Positions 8,465 to 16,694 of a stretch of DNA of 64,000 nucleotides are shown here, piece by piece. The stretch is from Brevibacillus_C sp046036945 (GTDB taxonomy: Bacteria; Bacillota; Bacilli; Brevibacillales; Brevibacillaceae): NCBI RefSeq assembly GCF_046036945.1, contig NZ_JBJQOQ010000004.1, positions 62,001 to 126,000 of the forward strand, given 5' to 3'. Within the stretch, counting starts at the first letter, position 1; every line of letters begins with the position of its first letter. Position numbers and translations under genes: made by a program. The notes beneath the pieces were generated by a model, which saw nothing but the letters and a program-made list of their open reading frames with translations, made no database searches and had not been told where the DNA came from.

Positions 8465-9226
8465 ATGTTTACAAAGACGATTGTCAAAACACCCGGAGAA
8501 AGCTATATCCATGGACTGACCACGGCAAATCTCGGAACGCCGATTTACGAAAAAGCGCTGCAGCAGCATCAAGCATACAGAGAAGCACTGAAAACCTGCG
8601 GGGTAGAAGTGATCGTCCTGCCGCCAAGCCCGGAGTTCCCGGACTCCACGTTTGTAGAGGATACGGCGGTGCTCACTTCCGAATTCGCTGTCATTTCGAA
8701 TCCCGGAGCTCCTTCCCGCAATGGAGAAATCAGGGAAATGGAGCCGGTGCTGAAAAACCATTACGAAAAAATCTACCATATTACAGCCCCTGGCACCCTT
8801 GACGGTGGAGACGTGCTGCAAGTAGACCGCCACTTCTATATTGGCTTGTCCGATCGAACGAACCTGGAGGGGGCCGAGCAGTTGCAAAAGATTTTGCAGT
8901 CGGAAAACTACCAGGCGACGATTGTCCCGTTGGAAAAATTCTTTCACTTAAAAACGGGCATCTCTTATTTGGGCAACCGAGTCATTGTCGTTGCGGGCGA
9001 ATTCGTTGAGCATCCGGATTTTCGCGAATATACGAAAATCGTTGTTCCGCCTGAAGAGGAATACGCGGCCAATTGCATCCGGGTAAATGATTACGTCATC
9101 ATTCCGGCCGGCTATCCGCAAACCAAACAAAAGATAAACGAAGCGGGTTATCAGACGATAGAACTGGAGATGTCTGAATTCCGCAAATTGGACGGCGGCT
9201 TGAGCTGCTTGTCGCTGCGTTTTTAA
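8465..9226 (+). CDS. ddaH: N(G),N(G)-dimethylarginine dimethylaminohydrolase
   Basis: 253 residues, the usual DDAH length. DDAH converts N-methylated arginines to citrulline plus methylamine or dimethylamine. Seen: PDSTFVEDTAV, the NPGAPSR segment, TLDGGDVLQ, the catalytic His in FHLKTG (about residue 162), EEEYAANCI, and the C-terminal catalytic Cys in DGGLSCLSLRF. These match the order of motifs in mammalian and bacterial DDAH. It lies 31 bases after a related but distinct amidinohydrolase, with AGGAGGGA before the ATG. Two different enzymes of the same superfamily in tandem suggest they act on different guanidino substrates. Confidence 0.85.
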   Translation: MFTKTIVKTPGESYIHGLTTANLGTPIYEKALQQHQAYREALKTCGVEVIVLPPSPEFPDSTFVEDTAVLTSEFAVISNPGAPSRNGEIREMEPVLKNHYEKIYHITAPGTLDGGDVLQVDRHFYIGLSDRTNLEGAEQLQKILQSENYQATIVPLEKFFHLKTGISYLGNRVIVVAGEFVEHPDFREYTKIVVPPEEEYAANCIRVNDYVIIPAGYPQTKQKINEAGYQTIELEMSEFRKLDGGLSCLSLRF

Positions 9227-9268
9227 TTTGGAATTTGTCCCGGCCATCCTAAGAGAGGTGTGAGAACC

Positions 9269-10678
9269 ATGAACGATCAGGACCTGCAGAAAAATCAGTT
9301 GAATCGTTCGATGAAGAGCCGCCACTTGTTTATGCTGTCCCTCGGGGGAGTCATTGGAACAGGATTGTTTTTAAACGCCGGTTATACCATACACGAAGCG
9401 GGGGCGGGCGGAGCGCTGCTCGGTTATTTGTTCGGCGGCTTGATTCTCTATATGGTTATGGTGTGCCTGGGGGAACTTGCCGTCTACATGCCTGTTACCG
9501 GCTCATTTCAGACGTATGCGAGCAAATTCATCAGTCCTTCTGCCGGTTTTTCTTTGGGCTGGATGTACTTCGTCGGGTCAGCTACAACGGCCGGCGTCGA
9601 ATTTACCGCGGCAGGCATCCTGATGCAGCGATGGTTTCCAGGCATCTCGATATGGCTTTGGTGCGCGATTTTTATCGTCGTCTTGTTTGTGCTCAACGCC
9701 CTGACCACGAGGGGCTTCGCGGAGGCAGAGTACTGGTTCGCCGGGATCAAAGTGCTGGCCGTCATGTTCTTCATCATCATCGGTTTTGGCGCTATTTTCG
9801 GTATGGTCCCCCTGGCCGACCGCCCTGCTCCATTTCTGGCAAATCTGGCGCCGGCCGGGCTGTTTCCAGCGGGGTTTGTCATCCTCTTCGTCACGATGAT
9901 GAATGTGATCTTCTCCTACCAAGGGTCGGAACTGATCGGAATTGCCGCCGGGGAGAGCGAAAATCCGCAGAAGAACATTCCCCGTGCGATCCGCAACGTG
10001 CTGTTTCGAATCATCGTGTTTTACGTCGCGTCGATCGTCATCTTGTCTGCCATTTTCCCATCGGCTGAACTGGGACTATTGGAAAGCCCGTTCGTGACCC
10101 TCATGGACCTGGCGGGCATTCCGTTCGCGCCGGACATCATGAACTTCGTGATCCTGACCGCCATTTTATCTGTGGGCAATTCCTGCATTTACGCGTCAAC
10201 CCGTTTGCTGTGGGCGATGGCGGGCGAAGGAATGGCGCCAAAGATGTTTGGCAGACTGTCGAAACGGAAGGTTCCGTTTTCTGCACTGGTGTTTACGATT
10301 CTCTTTTCCCTGTTATCTTTGCTGACCAGCGTGATCGCAGCCGACACGGTATTCGTTTTGTTGATGTCAATTGCCGGGATTTCTGTTACGATTTCATGGA
10401 TTGGCATCGCTTTTTCGCAGCTGATGTTTCGGCGCAAATACTTGCAGGCAGGGGGGAAAGTAGAAGATCTGCAGTACAAAGTGCCGTTTTACCCGCTCAT
10501 TCCCATTGTTTGTATCGTCTTTTGCGTATCCATCCTGATATTTTTAGCATTTGATCCGACCCAAATCGTCAGTTTGCTGATCGGCATCGGATTTTTACTG
10601 GCCTGTTTCCTGTATTACCATTTTAGACATGCGAAAAAACAGAAAGACATCACAAGTACGGATGTTGATTCATTATAA
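9269..10678 (+). CDS. APC-family amino acid permease
   Basis: Twelve-helix amino acid-polyamine-organocation permease, 469 residues. Seen: the helix-1 signature SLGGVIGTGLFLNAGYTI, the helix 3 segment TGSFQTYASKFI, and SYQGSELIGIAAGESENP in helix 6, as in the AAT subfamily of Bacillota. The ATG at 9269 follows AGAGAGGTG; an in-frame GTG at 9260 is less likely. Lying between DDAH and RocB, it probably imports arginine, methylarginine or another guanidino amino acid. The subfamily assignment is secure; the substrate is inferred. Confidence 0.85.
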   Translation: MNDQDLQKNQLNRSMKSRHLFMLSLGGVIGTGLFLNAGYTIHEAGAGGALLGYLFGGLILYMVMVCLGELAVYMPVTGSFQTYASKFISPSAGFSLGWMYFVGSATTAGVEFTAAGILMQRWFPGISIWLWCAIFIVVLFVLNALTTRGFAEAEYWFAGIKVLAVMFFIIIGFGAIFGMVPLADRPAPFLANLAPAGLFPAGFVILFVTMMNVIFSYQGSELIGIAAGESENPQKNIPRAIRNVLFRIIVFYVASIVILSAIFPSAELGLLESPFVTLMDLAGIPFAPDIMNFVILTAILSVGNSCIYASTRLLWAMAGEGMAPKMFGRLSKRKVPFSALVFTILFSLLSLLTSVIAADTVFVLLMSIAGISVTISWIGIAFSQLMFRRKYLQAGGKVEDLQYKVPFYPLIPIVCIVFCVSILIFLAFDPTQIVSLLIGIGFLLACFLYYHFRHAKKQKDITSTDVDSL

Positions 10679-10698
10679 GTTGAAGGGGATATGGAGTC

Positions 10699-12321
10699 AT
10701 GACACAGCTCAGATGGGGAACGCCAGAGGCTCGGCGCAGGTTATTGTGTGAAGCGGTAAGCTGGAAAAGCATGACGCTGACACAGGGAGAGCGAGACTTT
10801 CCGCTTAAAGTGCAGGAAAAGCTTCGAGAATTGGCGTATTTTCAGCAACATCCCGATTGTCTAAGGCTTCACGACGCCGATATTGGACGGCGCTTTGTAA
10901 CCGCTTTATACAAGCATTCCTCCGCCGCCAAGACCATTGTGCTCATCAGCCATTTTGATACGGTAAATACAGAAGAGTATGGAGATCTCGAACCTTTTGC
11001 CTACCAGCCGGAAGAATTGACCCGGCTGCTGTGCGGGAGAATCGACGATTTGCCGGAAGAGGCCCGGCATGACCTGGCGTCTGGTCAGTATTTGTTCGGC
11101 CGGGGCACGATGGATATGAAGATGGGACTTGTCATGCACATGGGGCTGATCGAAAAGGCGTCTGTCGAACGTTGGCCGATCAATCTTCTCTTGTTGACCG
11201 TGCCGGATGAGGAAGTCAATTCGGCCGGCATGCGAGCTGCCGTCACCACTTTATTGGAGTTGAAGGAAGAGCATGGACTCGACTATCAGCTCTTCTTAAA
11301 CGGGGAGCCGGTGTTTCCGCAAGGACCGGGAGACCACAATTATTACGTCTATTCAGGGACCATCGGCAAAATCATGCCGTCCGCCCTGTTTTACGGAAAA
11401 GAGACGCATGTCGGCGAACCGCTCAGCGGGATCACCGCCAATTACATCGCCTCGTTTTTGACCCAGCGAATGGAGTGGAACAAGAATTTTCAGGAGACGG
11501 TTATGGGCGAGACGACACCGCTTCCGGTCACCCTGCAGCAAAAAGACTTAAAAATGGAGTACTCGGTGCAAACGCCGTATCGCGCGGCAAGCCTCTACAA
11601 TGTATTTGTGCTGAAGCGAACCGCTGCGGAAGTCATGGATATTTTCGAAGCGGTGGCGAAAGAAGCGGCCCAAGCTTGCAATGAAGCCTATAAGGCCGTT
11701 TGCCGGGAGCAGCGTATTGAACCTGTAGGAGAAGTGCGCGTCCTGCGTTACGAAGATCTGCTTGCCCATGCTGTCAAAAAACTAGGGACAGAATCCGTCG
11801 AAGCGATGAAAGCAAACATTCTCGCACACGAAGGCTGGGACGACCGCGAAAAATCGCTTCGCATTGCCGATACCCTGATGATTCAATGCCAGGAGCTGGC
11901 GCCGGCGATGGTCCTGCTGTTCGCGCCGCCGTATTATCCGGCGGTCCATTCTTCCGATGATGAGCTCGTCGTCAGATGTATCAAATACCTGAAGGAGCAG
12001 GGACAGCAGAAATTTGCTTTGCCCGTTCATCAGATTCACTTCTTCAACGGCATCTGCGACCTGAGCTATGTCAACTACCAGGACGACACGGAAGGCTGGA
12101 CCTCATTCGTGACCAACACCCCCGTCTGGGGCGACAGCTACAGCATCCCGTTCGAAGCGATGAAACAGCTTCAAGCGCCGGTTATGAATGTCGGACCATT
12201 CGGGAAGGATGCACATAAGCGGACAGAGCGGCTGCACGTCAAAAGCGCGTTTGAAGAAGTGCCGGAGCTGGTGGAAGGCCTGATAAAAATGATGATTGGT
12301 GAAACGATCAAAACCAGCTGA
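10699..12321 (+). CDS. rocB: RocB-like M20 family metallopeptidase homologue
   Basis: 540 residues, matching RocB of bacilli (about 560). Seen: SHFDTVN with the first metal ligands, GRGTMDMKMG for the bridging Asp, and PDEEVNSAGM for the glutamates. M20 enzymes cleave amide bonds of N-acyl or peptidyl amino acids with two zinc ions. RocB belongs to the arginine catabolic regulon of Bacillus subtilis but its reaction is not established. Here it ends an operon with two guanidino hydrolases and a permease, tying it to methylarginine or arginine use. A strong bidirectional terminator follows. Confidence 0.8.
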   Translation: MTQLRWGTPEARRRLLCEAVSWKSMTLTQGERDFPLKVQEKLRELAYFQQHPDCLRLHDADIGRRFVTALYKHSSAAKTIVLISHFDTVNTEEYGDLEPFAYQPEELTRLLCGRIDDLPEEARHDLASGQYLFGRGTMDMKMGLVMHMGLIEKASVERWPINLLLLTVPDEEVNSAGMRAAVTTLLELKEEHGLDYQLFLNGEPVFPQGPGDHNYYVYSGTIGKIMPSALFYGKETHVGEPLSGITANYIASFLTQRMEWNKNFQETVMGETTPLPVTLQQKDLKMEYSVQTPYRAASLYNVFVLKRTAAEVMDIFEAVAKEAAQACNEAYKAVCREQRIEPVGEVRVLRYEDLLAHAVKKLGTESVEAMKANILAHEGWDDREKSLRIADTLMIQCQELAPAMVLLFAPPYYPAVHSSDDELVVRCIKYLKEQGQQKFALPVHQIHFFNGICDLSYVNYQDDTEGWTSFVTNTPVWGDSYSIPFEAMKQLQAPVMNVGPFGKDAHKRTERLHVKSAFEEVPELVEGLIKMMIGETIKTS

Positions 12322-12329
12322 CATTGGTC

Positions 12330-12380
12330 GAAAAAAAACCTCCACATCATGGGGTTTCCCGGATGTGGAGGTTATTATTA
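12330..12380. terminator. Bidirectional terminator between rocB and the anti-sigma gene
   Basis: AACCTCCACATC at 12337-12348 pairs perfectly with GATGTGGAGGTT at 12362-12373. The A8 tract at 12331-12338 is a U-tract for the minus-strand transcript; the plus side has a weaker TTATTATTACC tail. Confidence 0.85.
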
Positions 12381-12389
12381 CCTTTTCCT

Positions 12390-14171
12390 CTATTGTTTCA
12401 GTTGAATCGGCACTTCCCATTTGACATCGCGATTTACCTTCGTAATGCTGTCAAAGGAAAGCGTCAGCTCTTTCGGCTGTTTTTCCAGATCGCGAATAAA
12501 GATCCAGGAGTGGAAGCTGATCGTGCCATCCGGATTTTTTACACGCTTGGTGGTGGCATCGTAACTCAACTTGTTTCCACTGGCATCCGCGACCTCAAAC
12601 CTGGGAATATCAACCCTGTCTTTGGCGAATTTCCCCTCCACTTCCAGGATCGCAACCTTGTCGGAAAGAATCGCGTCTCCGGTTTGTTCTTGATTCGTGT
12701 CTGTCATGCTGACGTATATGCTGCTAAAGGACCTTCCATTGATATTCTCAACCTTGTCGGAAACAACCGCATTTCCGATCTGCTCTTGATTCGTGTCTGT
12801 TTTTAGGCGGAAGCTTTTGATGGTAAAGGAGCTTCCATTGATATTCTCCGTAATCGGTTGGCGAGACAGTGTGTCGGGATCAAAGGAGCGGGAGAAAAAT
12901 ACCGGCTCTTGCGAATAGATTCCGAGCAATTGGAACCTCAGATTCTGTTCTTTTAGGGGCGTGAAGGCGTGGGCCTGACTGATCTTGCCTCCCAGCTTGC
13001 CCTCTTCTTCTTGCATATCCTGTTCGGGAAGTCTGTTCTTCTCATCGTTGAATTCTCGATCGAACTCGTCATCATAAGCGGCGACCACCTGTCCCTGACC
13101 GTCCAAAATATGATAATGCAAGCCGTAACTGGCGATCGAATAGCCCAAGAGCTTTGCAACAGGCAGCGGCTTTCCTCGCTTCGCCATTGCCTCTTCCAGT
13201 TGCTTGATGCGGTCCGCGGTCAGACTGGTTTCCATCTGCAGCCGAGTGACGCTGGGCAGGAATTGAACATGCTGCAGGGACAGGTTGATTCCCTCTGGTG
13301 ACGTGAACTGCTGGTTGATCTCCGTTGTTTTCACCGCCAGCTGTCCTTTTTCCAGGTCAACCGGAATCGTTACTTCCCACTTGCCCTTTGTCGAATCAAT
13401 CTCTCTGATGTCAACGTGAATGTTGAGCTGTTTTGGTTCGTTGCCCTTTAAATTAAATTCAAAAACCCCGTCGACTGGGCTCCAGCCGCGCAGACCGCTA
13501 ATTAGCTGTCCGGATGTGTCCTGAATCGTGCAGACGTCGTCAAAACCCTTCGCCCCCTTGATATCCTTCGCCTCAAAGTCATCGCCATTTTTATTTAACG
13601 TATACTTGACATACACACGCGAGGGGTCGGCAAACACCTCAGTTATGTTCAAGGTGATACCCTGATCTGTGACACTCTGATCGACCGTACTTGCGTAGCC
13701 GTTTGCGGCAGCTTGCCGGACTCCCTCATCGACCTTGTCGCTCGTGCCAAAAAAGATTTGTTTCACGTATTCAGGCACATGTTTGACGTATGCGGCAAAA
13801 GTCGGAGAGACAAACGCACCCAGCGATACGGCCAGAACAAAACCCGCTGCGGTAAAGGTTATTTTTTTCATCCATTCTTTCCCCTTGGTTTTTTGATGAG
13901 CTCTCATCGGCAGGCTGGTTCGCTGTTCCGGGTGTGGGCCTTGTTCGGGAAGTTTAGAGAGCAGGGCAGCCATCACTTCGTCCGTAAAGGATTCCGGCAC
14001 ATGTACCCGCATGACGACCTGGTCAAACGTCTGGAGGTCGGCAGCATACTGCTTCAGCGAACGTTGGCAGTGACTGCACTGGGTGAGGTGCTGCTCCATC
14101 TGTTCCCTTTCTTCATCGGCCATCTCTTGATCCAGGAATCTCATCATCTCTTCAGAAGTCATACACTTCAC
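12390..14171 (-). CDS. DUF4179 anti-sigma factor with zinc-finger N-terminus
   Basis: About 593 residues. Seen: an N-terminal zf-HC2 module (His and two Cys in HLTQCSHCQ), a single transmembrane helix (FTAAGFVLAVSLGAFV, about residues 98-115), then a long extracytoplasmic DUF4179-type region. The GTG at 14171 is preferred: it overlaps the sigma-factor stop by 20 bases and follows AAAGGAGGG, implying translational coupling. It should sequester the partner sigma factor at the membrane and release it on an envelope signal. Odd: two adjacent near-identical blocks of about 32 residues (ENING...NQEQ...SDKV) near the C-terminal third, a recent in-frame duplication. Confidence 0.8.
   Translation of the reverse strand: MKCMTSEEMMRFLDQEMADEEREQMEQHLTQCSHCQRSLKQYAADLQTFDQVVMRVHVPESFTDEVMAALLSKLPEQGPHPEQRTSLPMRAHQKTKGKEWMKKITFTAAGFVLAVSLGAFVSPTFAAYVKHVPEYVKQIFFGTSDKVDEGVRQAAANGYASTVDQSVTDQGITLNITEVFADPSRVYVKYTLNKNGDDFEAKDIKGAKGFDDVCTIQDTSGQLISGLRGWSPVDGVFEFNLKGNEPKQLNIHVDIREIDSTKGKWEVTIPVDLEKGQLAVKTTEINQQFTSPEGINLSLQHVQFLPSVTRLQMETSLTADRIKQLEEAMAKRGKPLPVAKLLGYSIASYGLHYHILDGQGQVVAAYDDEFDREFNDEKNRLPEQDMQEEEGKLGGKISQAHAFTPLKEQNLRFQLLGIYSQEPVFFSRSFDPDTLSRQPITENINGSSFTIKSFRLKTDTNQEQIGNAVVSDKVENINGRSFSSIYVSMTDTNQEQTGDAILSDKVAILEVEGKFAKDRVDIPRFEVADASGNKLSYDATTKRVKNPDGTISFHSWIFIRDLEKQPKELTLSFDSITKVNRDVKWEVPIQLKQ
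12657..12852 (-). repeat. In-frame tandem duplication (~96 nt x 2) within the anti-sigma gene
   Basis: The encoded blocks read ENINGSSF...TDTNQEQIGNAVVSDKV and ENINGRSF...TDTNQEQTGDAILSDKV back to back. The DNA shares long stretches around the TTGATATTCTC and GCTCTTGATTCGTGTCTGT-like segments. Length stays a multiple of three, so the frame is kept. Confidence 0.75.
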
Positions 14172-14718
14172 ATGCGCTCCCTCCTTTTGCCTCTGCTGCC
14201 ATGCGTTCACGCAGCTTCTGCCGCGCCCGGAACAAGCGAACCTGCACCGTATTGGTGGAGATATCCAGAATTTCTGCTATCTCCTGATAAGACAAATGCT
14301 GCGTATGGCGCAAGAGAAAAATAATGCGATAATCTTCCGGCAGCTTTTCGATATGCTCCTCCAGCCGATCTCTTTGCTCTTTTTTCAGGTAAATCGATTC
14401 TGGCGTGGTCTCCGTACGCACATTGATACTGTCCAAAGGTACGGTTGCGCCTTGTTTTTTCTTGCGCAGCTCGTCGATACAGTGATTAGTGGCAATCCGG
14501 TACAGCCAGGCCGCGAATTTCTTTTCGCCGGAATACTGCTGCAGACGATAGAAGGCTTTGATAAAAACCTCTTGGGCCATATCTTGGGCATCTTGCGGAT
14601 GACCGGACATGCGATACATCAGAGCGAAAATTTTTTGTTTATATCTGGCAATGATCTGGCTGTATGCCTGGGTGTCACCGGTGAGCACCCTTCGTACCAG
14701 ATCCTTGTCGTCATCCAT
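14152..14718 (-). CDS. ECF sigma-70 family RNA polymerase sigma factor (SigW-like)
   Basis: 188 residues from the ATG at 14718, which follows GGGGAGGAG. Seen: region 2 (YSQIIARYKQKIFALMYRM, QDAQDMAQEVFIKAFYRL, AAWLYRIATNHCIDELRKKK) and region 4 (LPEDYRIIFLLRHTQHLSYQEIAEIL, then NTVQVRLFRARQKLRE). It resembles sigma-W type envelope-stress factors. The anti-sigma gene overlaps its 3' end. An upstream in-frame start at 14745 lies before the ribosome-binding site and is less likely. Autoregulation is usual for such pairs, but I did not identify an ECF promoter. Confidence 0.9.
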   Translation of the reverse strand: MDDDKDLVRRVLTGDTQAYSQIIARYKQKIFALMYRMSGHPQDAQDMAQEVFIKAFYRLQQYSGEKKFAAWLYRIATNHCIDELRKKKQGATVPLDSINVRTETTPESIYLKKEQRDRLEEHIEKLPEDYRIIFLLRHTQHLSYQEIAEILDISTNTVQVRLFRARQKLRERMAAEAKGGSACEVYDF

Positions 14719-14990
14719 TTTTTCTCCTCCCCTCTGCAAAGGCACTGCGCAGTTTTTTGCCCCTTTTCACTTTCACGTTAAGTAAGACGGAAGGAACCGA
14801 TAAACCTTACAGGACTTGTGAAAATAATCGGCCGGCCTATTAAATAAGTTTTTCTTATTCATTTTCATAGAATATTTGTATTTCGGTTCTGCTCTGACAA
14901 AAAATATAATTCATACAAAGATCAACATTATGTTATAGGAAAAGGGGCAAGAGATTTTGCACGGTTTGGAAAAAGACGGGGTACGGCGGT

Positions 14991-15786
14991 TTACCTAAGG
15001 TTCTCCCGGATGCGTTCGTTTGACACCGATGCGGACATGCGGAAATACCCTTCGCCCGACGGCCCGAATGCGCTGCCCGGCGTCACGATCACATGTGTTT
15101 TTTCCAGGACGGTTTTGACGAAATCGCTGGATGTATAGCCCGCGGGAACGGGTGCCCAGACGAAGAAGTAGCTGGCTTTGGAAAAATCGACGTTGATGCC
15201 GATCGCCGTGAGGGCCTCGACCATCATTTGCAAACGTTCAGCGTATACGCCGTTGTATTCTTCAATGCAGCTTTGATCGCTTTGCAGTGCGAAGGCGGTA
15301 ACCGTGGAAAGCCACCATATTGTAAGCGGAATCATTTGCGACCGCGGTTTGATGCTGACGGGCAAATTGAACGGCCCGTTCAAAAAAATCGAGATCTGCA
15401 ACAGCCGTTGTTGGATTGTTCGGGTAATTCAGAAACATGAGTTTGGCTTGCTCGCGCACGTCCTGCGGAATGGAAGCGAAATCAGGGAGGTAGCCGTTCC
15501 CCTCCCGCAGGGGCATGTCGTAATAGCGGCCATTGGCCAGATGGGCAATCCCTTCTTTTGATCCGATGAGCGCCAGGACCTCTGTTTCCGGGTCGAGCTC
15601 TACCTGAAAATGCCGCTGGTAGTAGTCGGCTACGGCTTCTCTGAACTCTCGGCAGCCCTGGAATTCGGGGTCGCCCATTCCCAGATCGATCACGTCAATC
15701 CCGGACTGAACCATCTCTTCTTTTTTCTTTTTGATTTCCGCAAACATGTAGGGAGGAATCTGCGCAACTCGGTTTGATCTGAACAT
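14991..15786 (-). pseudogene. LL-diaminopimelate-aminotransferase-like gene with three internal deletions and a frameshift
   Basis: The 5' part (from ATG 15786, with GAGGTGA before it) encodes SNRVAQIPPYMFAEIKKK, GMGDP and IGSKEGIAHL, clear class I aminotransferase landmarks, and ends in a stop at 15262. The 3' part, in another frame from about 15330 to 14991, encodes the C-terminal domain (SYFFVWAPVPAGYTSSDF, GEGYFRMSAS). Compared with the family's roughly 390-residue layout, sequence is missing after GMGDP (about 28 residues), after GIAHL (about 27) and between FHGYR and the C-terminal domain (about 75, including the SLSK-type PLP lysine). The last loss also shifts the frame. It cannot make an active enzyme. 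Confidence 0.85.
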
Positions 15787-15912
15787 GATATCACCTCACT
15801 CAAGTAGTCAGCCGCTAATCGAAAATATGTTCCGTTATATATGAAAAATTATGTACATCTGAAATTTTCAGTAAGATATGGGTAAAAAAAGAGAGATGAA
15901 ACCTTCTCTCTA

Positions 15913-16581
15913 TCATTTTGTCCGTGATTCCTTCAGCTTTTTTCTCGCCTGCAGCGTATTTAGCTTGTGCATGCGGGCATATTGCTCGATTTCGGAGAAC
16001 GGCCGCTTTTCTTCCAGTAAAGAAATGATCACTTCGTGTTCTTGGATCGATTCTTTTGCTCTGCTCGGAATGAACATCGAACCAGCTCGTCTGATGGTAT
16101 CCAATCTGGACCACAAGTGCCGGATGTGATCCGTCAATAATTTATTGGGGCAAAATTCGTAGGTGTAGAAGTGAAATTCCTTATTTAATTCTCCAAAACG
16201 GACAAAATCAAAATCCTCCAAAGCTCCTTTCATCTGTTGATTGATGTTTCGCAGATTGTCAATCTTGTCGGCTGGAAAGGTCAGCGAGCTTAAGGCAATG
16301 GCGTACCCTTCCAACAGACTGAGCAGTTCCATCGTCTCGAAGTATTCCTGTTCGTTGATCAGAGCAACGATCGCGCCGCTGTTGTGTTTGGTCGTGACCA
16401 ATCCGTCTGACTCCAGCTGACGAATCGCTTCGCGGACAGGGATGGGACTCATGGAAAGCTCCCTGGCTATTTGGTCTACTACAAGTCTTTGCCCGGGAGG
16501 ATATTCACCCTCGACAATCCGGGAGTAGATCACCTGGTAGGCAAGCGCCTGTTTGCTGGTGCTTTGTTTTTTCTCTGTCAT
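15913..16581 (-). CDS. GntR family (FCD/FadR-type) transcriptional regulator
   Basis: 222 residues from the ATG at 16581; an in-frame TTG at 16599 is the alternative. Seen: the GntR winged helix (LAYQVIYSRIVEGEYPPGQRL, MSPIPVREAIRQLESDGLV) and an all-helical FCD effector domain (DFVRFGELNKEFHFYTYE, ending HEVIISLLEEK). Divergent from the ThDP decarboxylase gene with a 16-bp perfect palindrome between them, so it is the likely regulator of that gene. FCD regulators usually respond to carboxylic acids, in keeping with a 2-oxo acid decarboxylase target. Confidence 0.85.
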   Translation of the reverse strand: MTEKKQSTSKQALAYQVIYSRIVEGEYPPGQRLVVDQIARELSMSPIPVREAIRQLESDGLVTTKHNSGAIVALINEQEYFETMELLSLLEGYAIALSSLTFPADKIDNLRNINQQMKGALEDFDFVRFGELNKEFHFYTYEFCPNKLLTDHIRHLWSRLDTIRRAGSMFIPSRAKESIQEHEVIISLLEEKRPFSEIEQYARMHKLNTLQARKKLKESRTK

Positions 16582-16597
16582 GAGCAGATTGTATATC

Positions 16598-16613
16598 AAA
16601 TCATATATGATTT
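16598..16613. promoter_or_regulatory. Palindrome AAATCATATATGATTT, candidate GntR operator
   Basis: Perfect 16-bp palindrome at the 5' end of the gntR gene in the divergent promoter region; a related half-site TATATGATTATTT follows at about 16626. A -10-like TATAAT at 16643-16648 faces the ThDP gene. Typical location for an autoregulated GntR operator. Confidence 0.55.
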
Positions 16614-16694
16614 CAATACATTTCTTATATGATTATTTGTGGTATAATCAAATAAATAAATTTTCAAAATTTTTAAATCGAACGGGGTGTGCCT

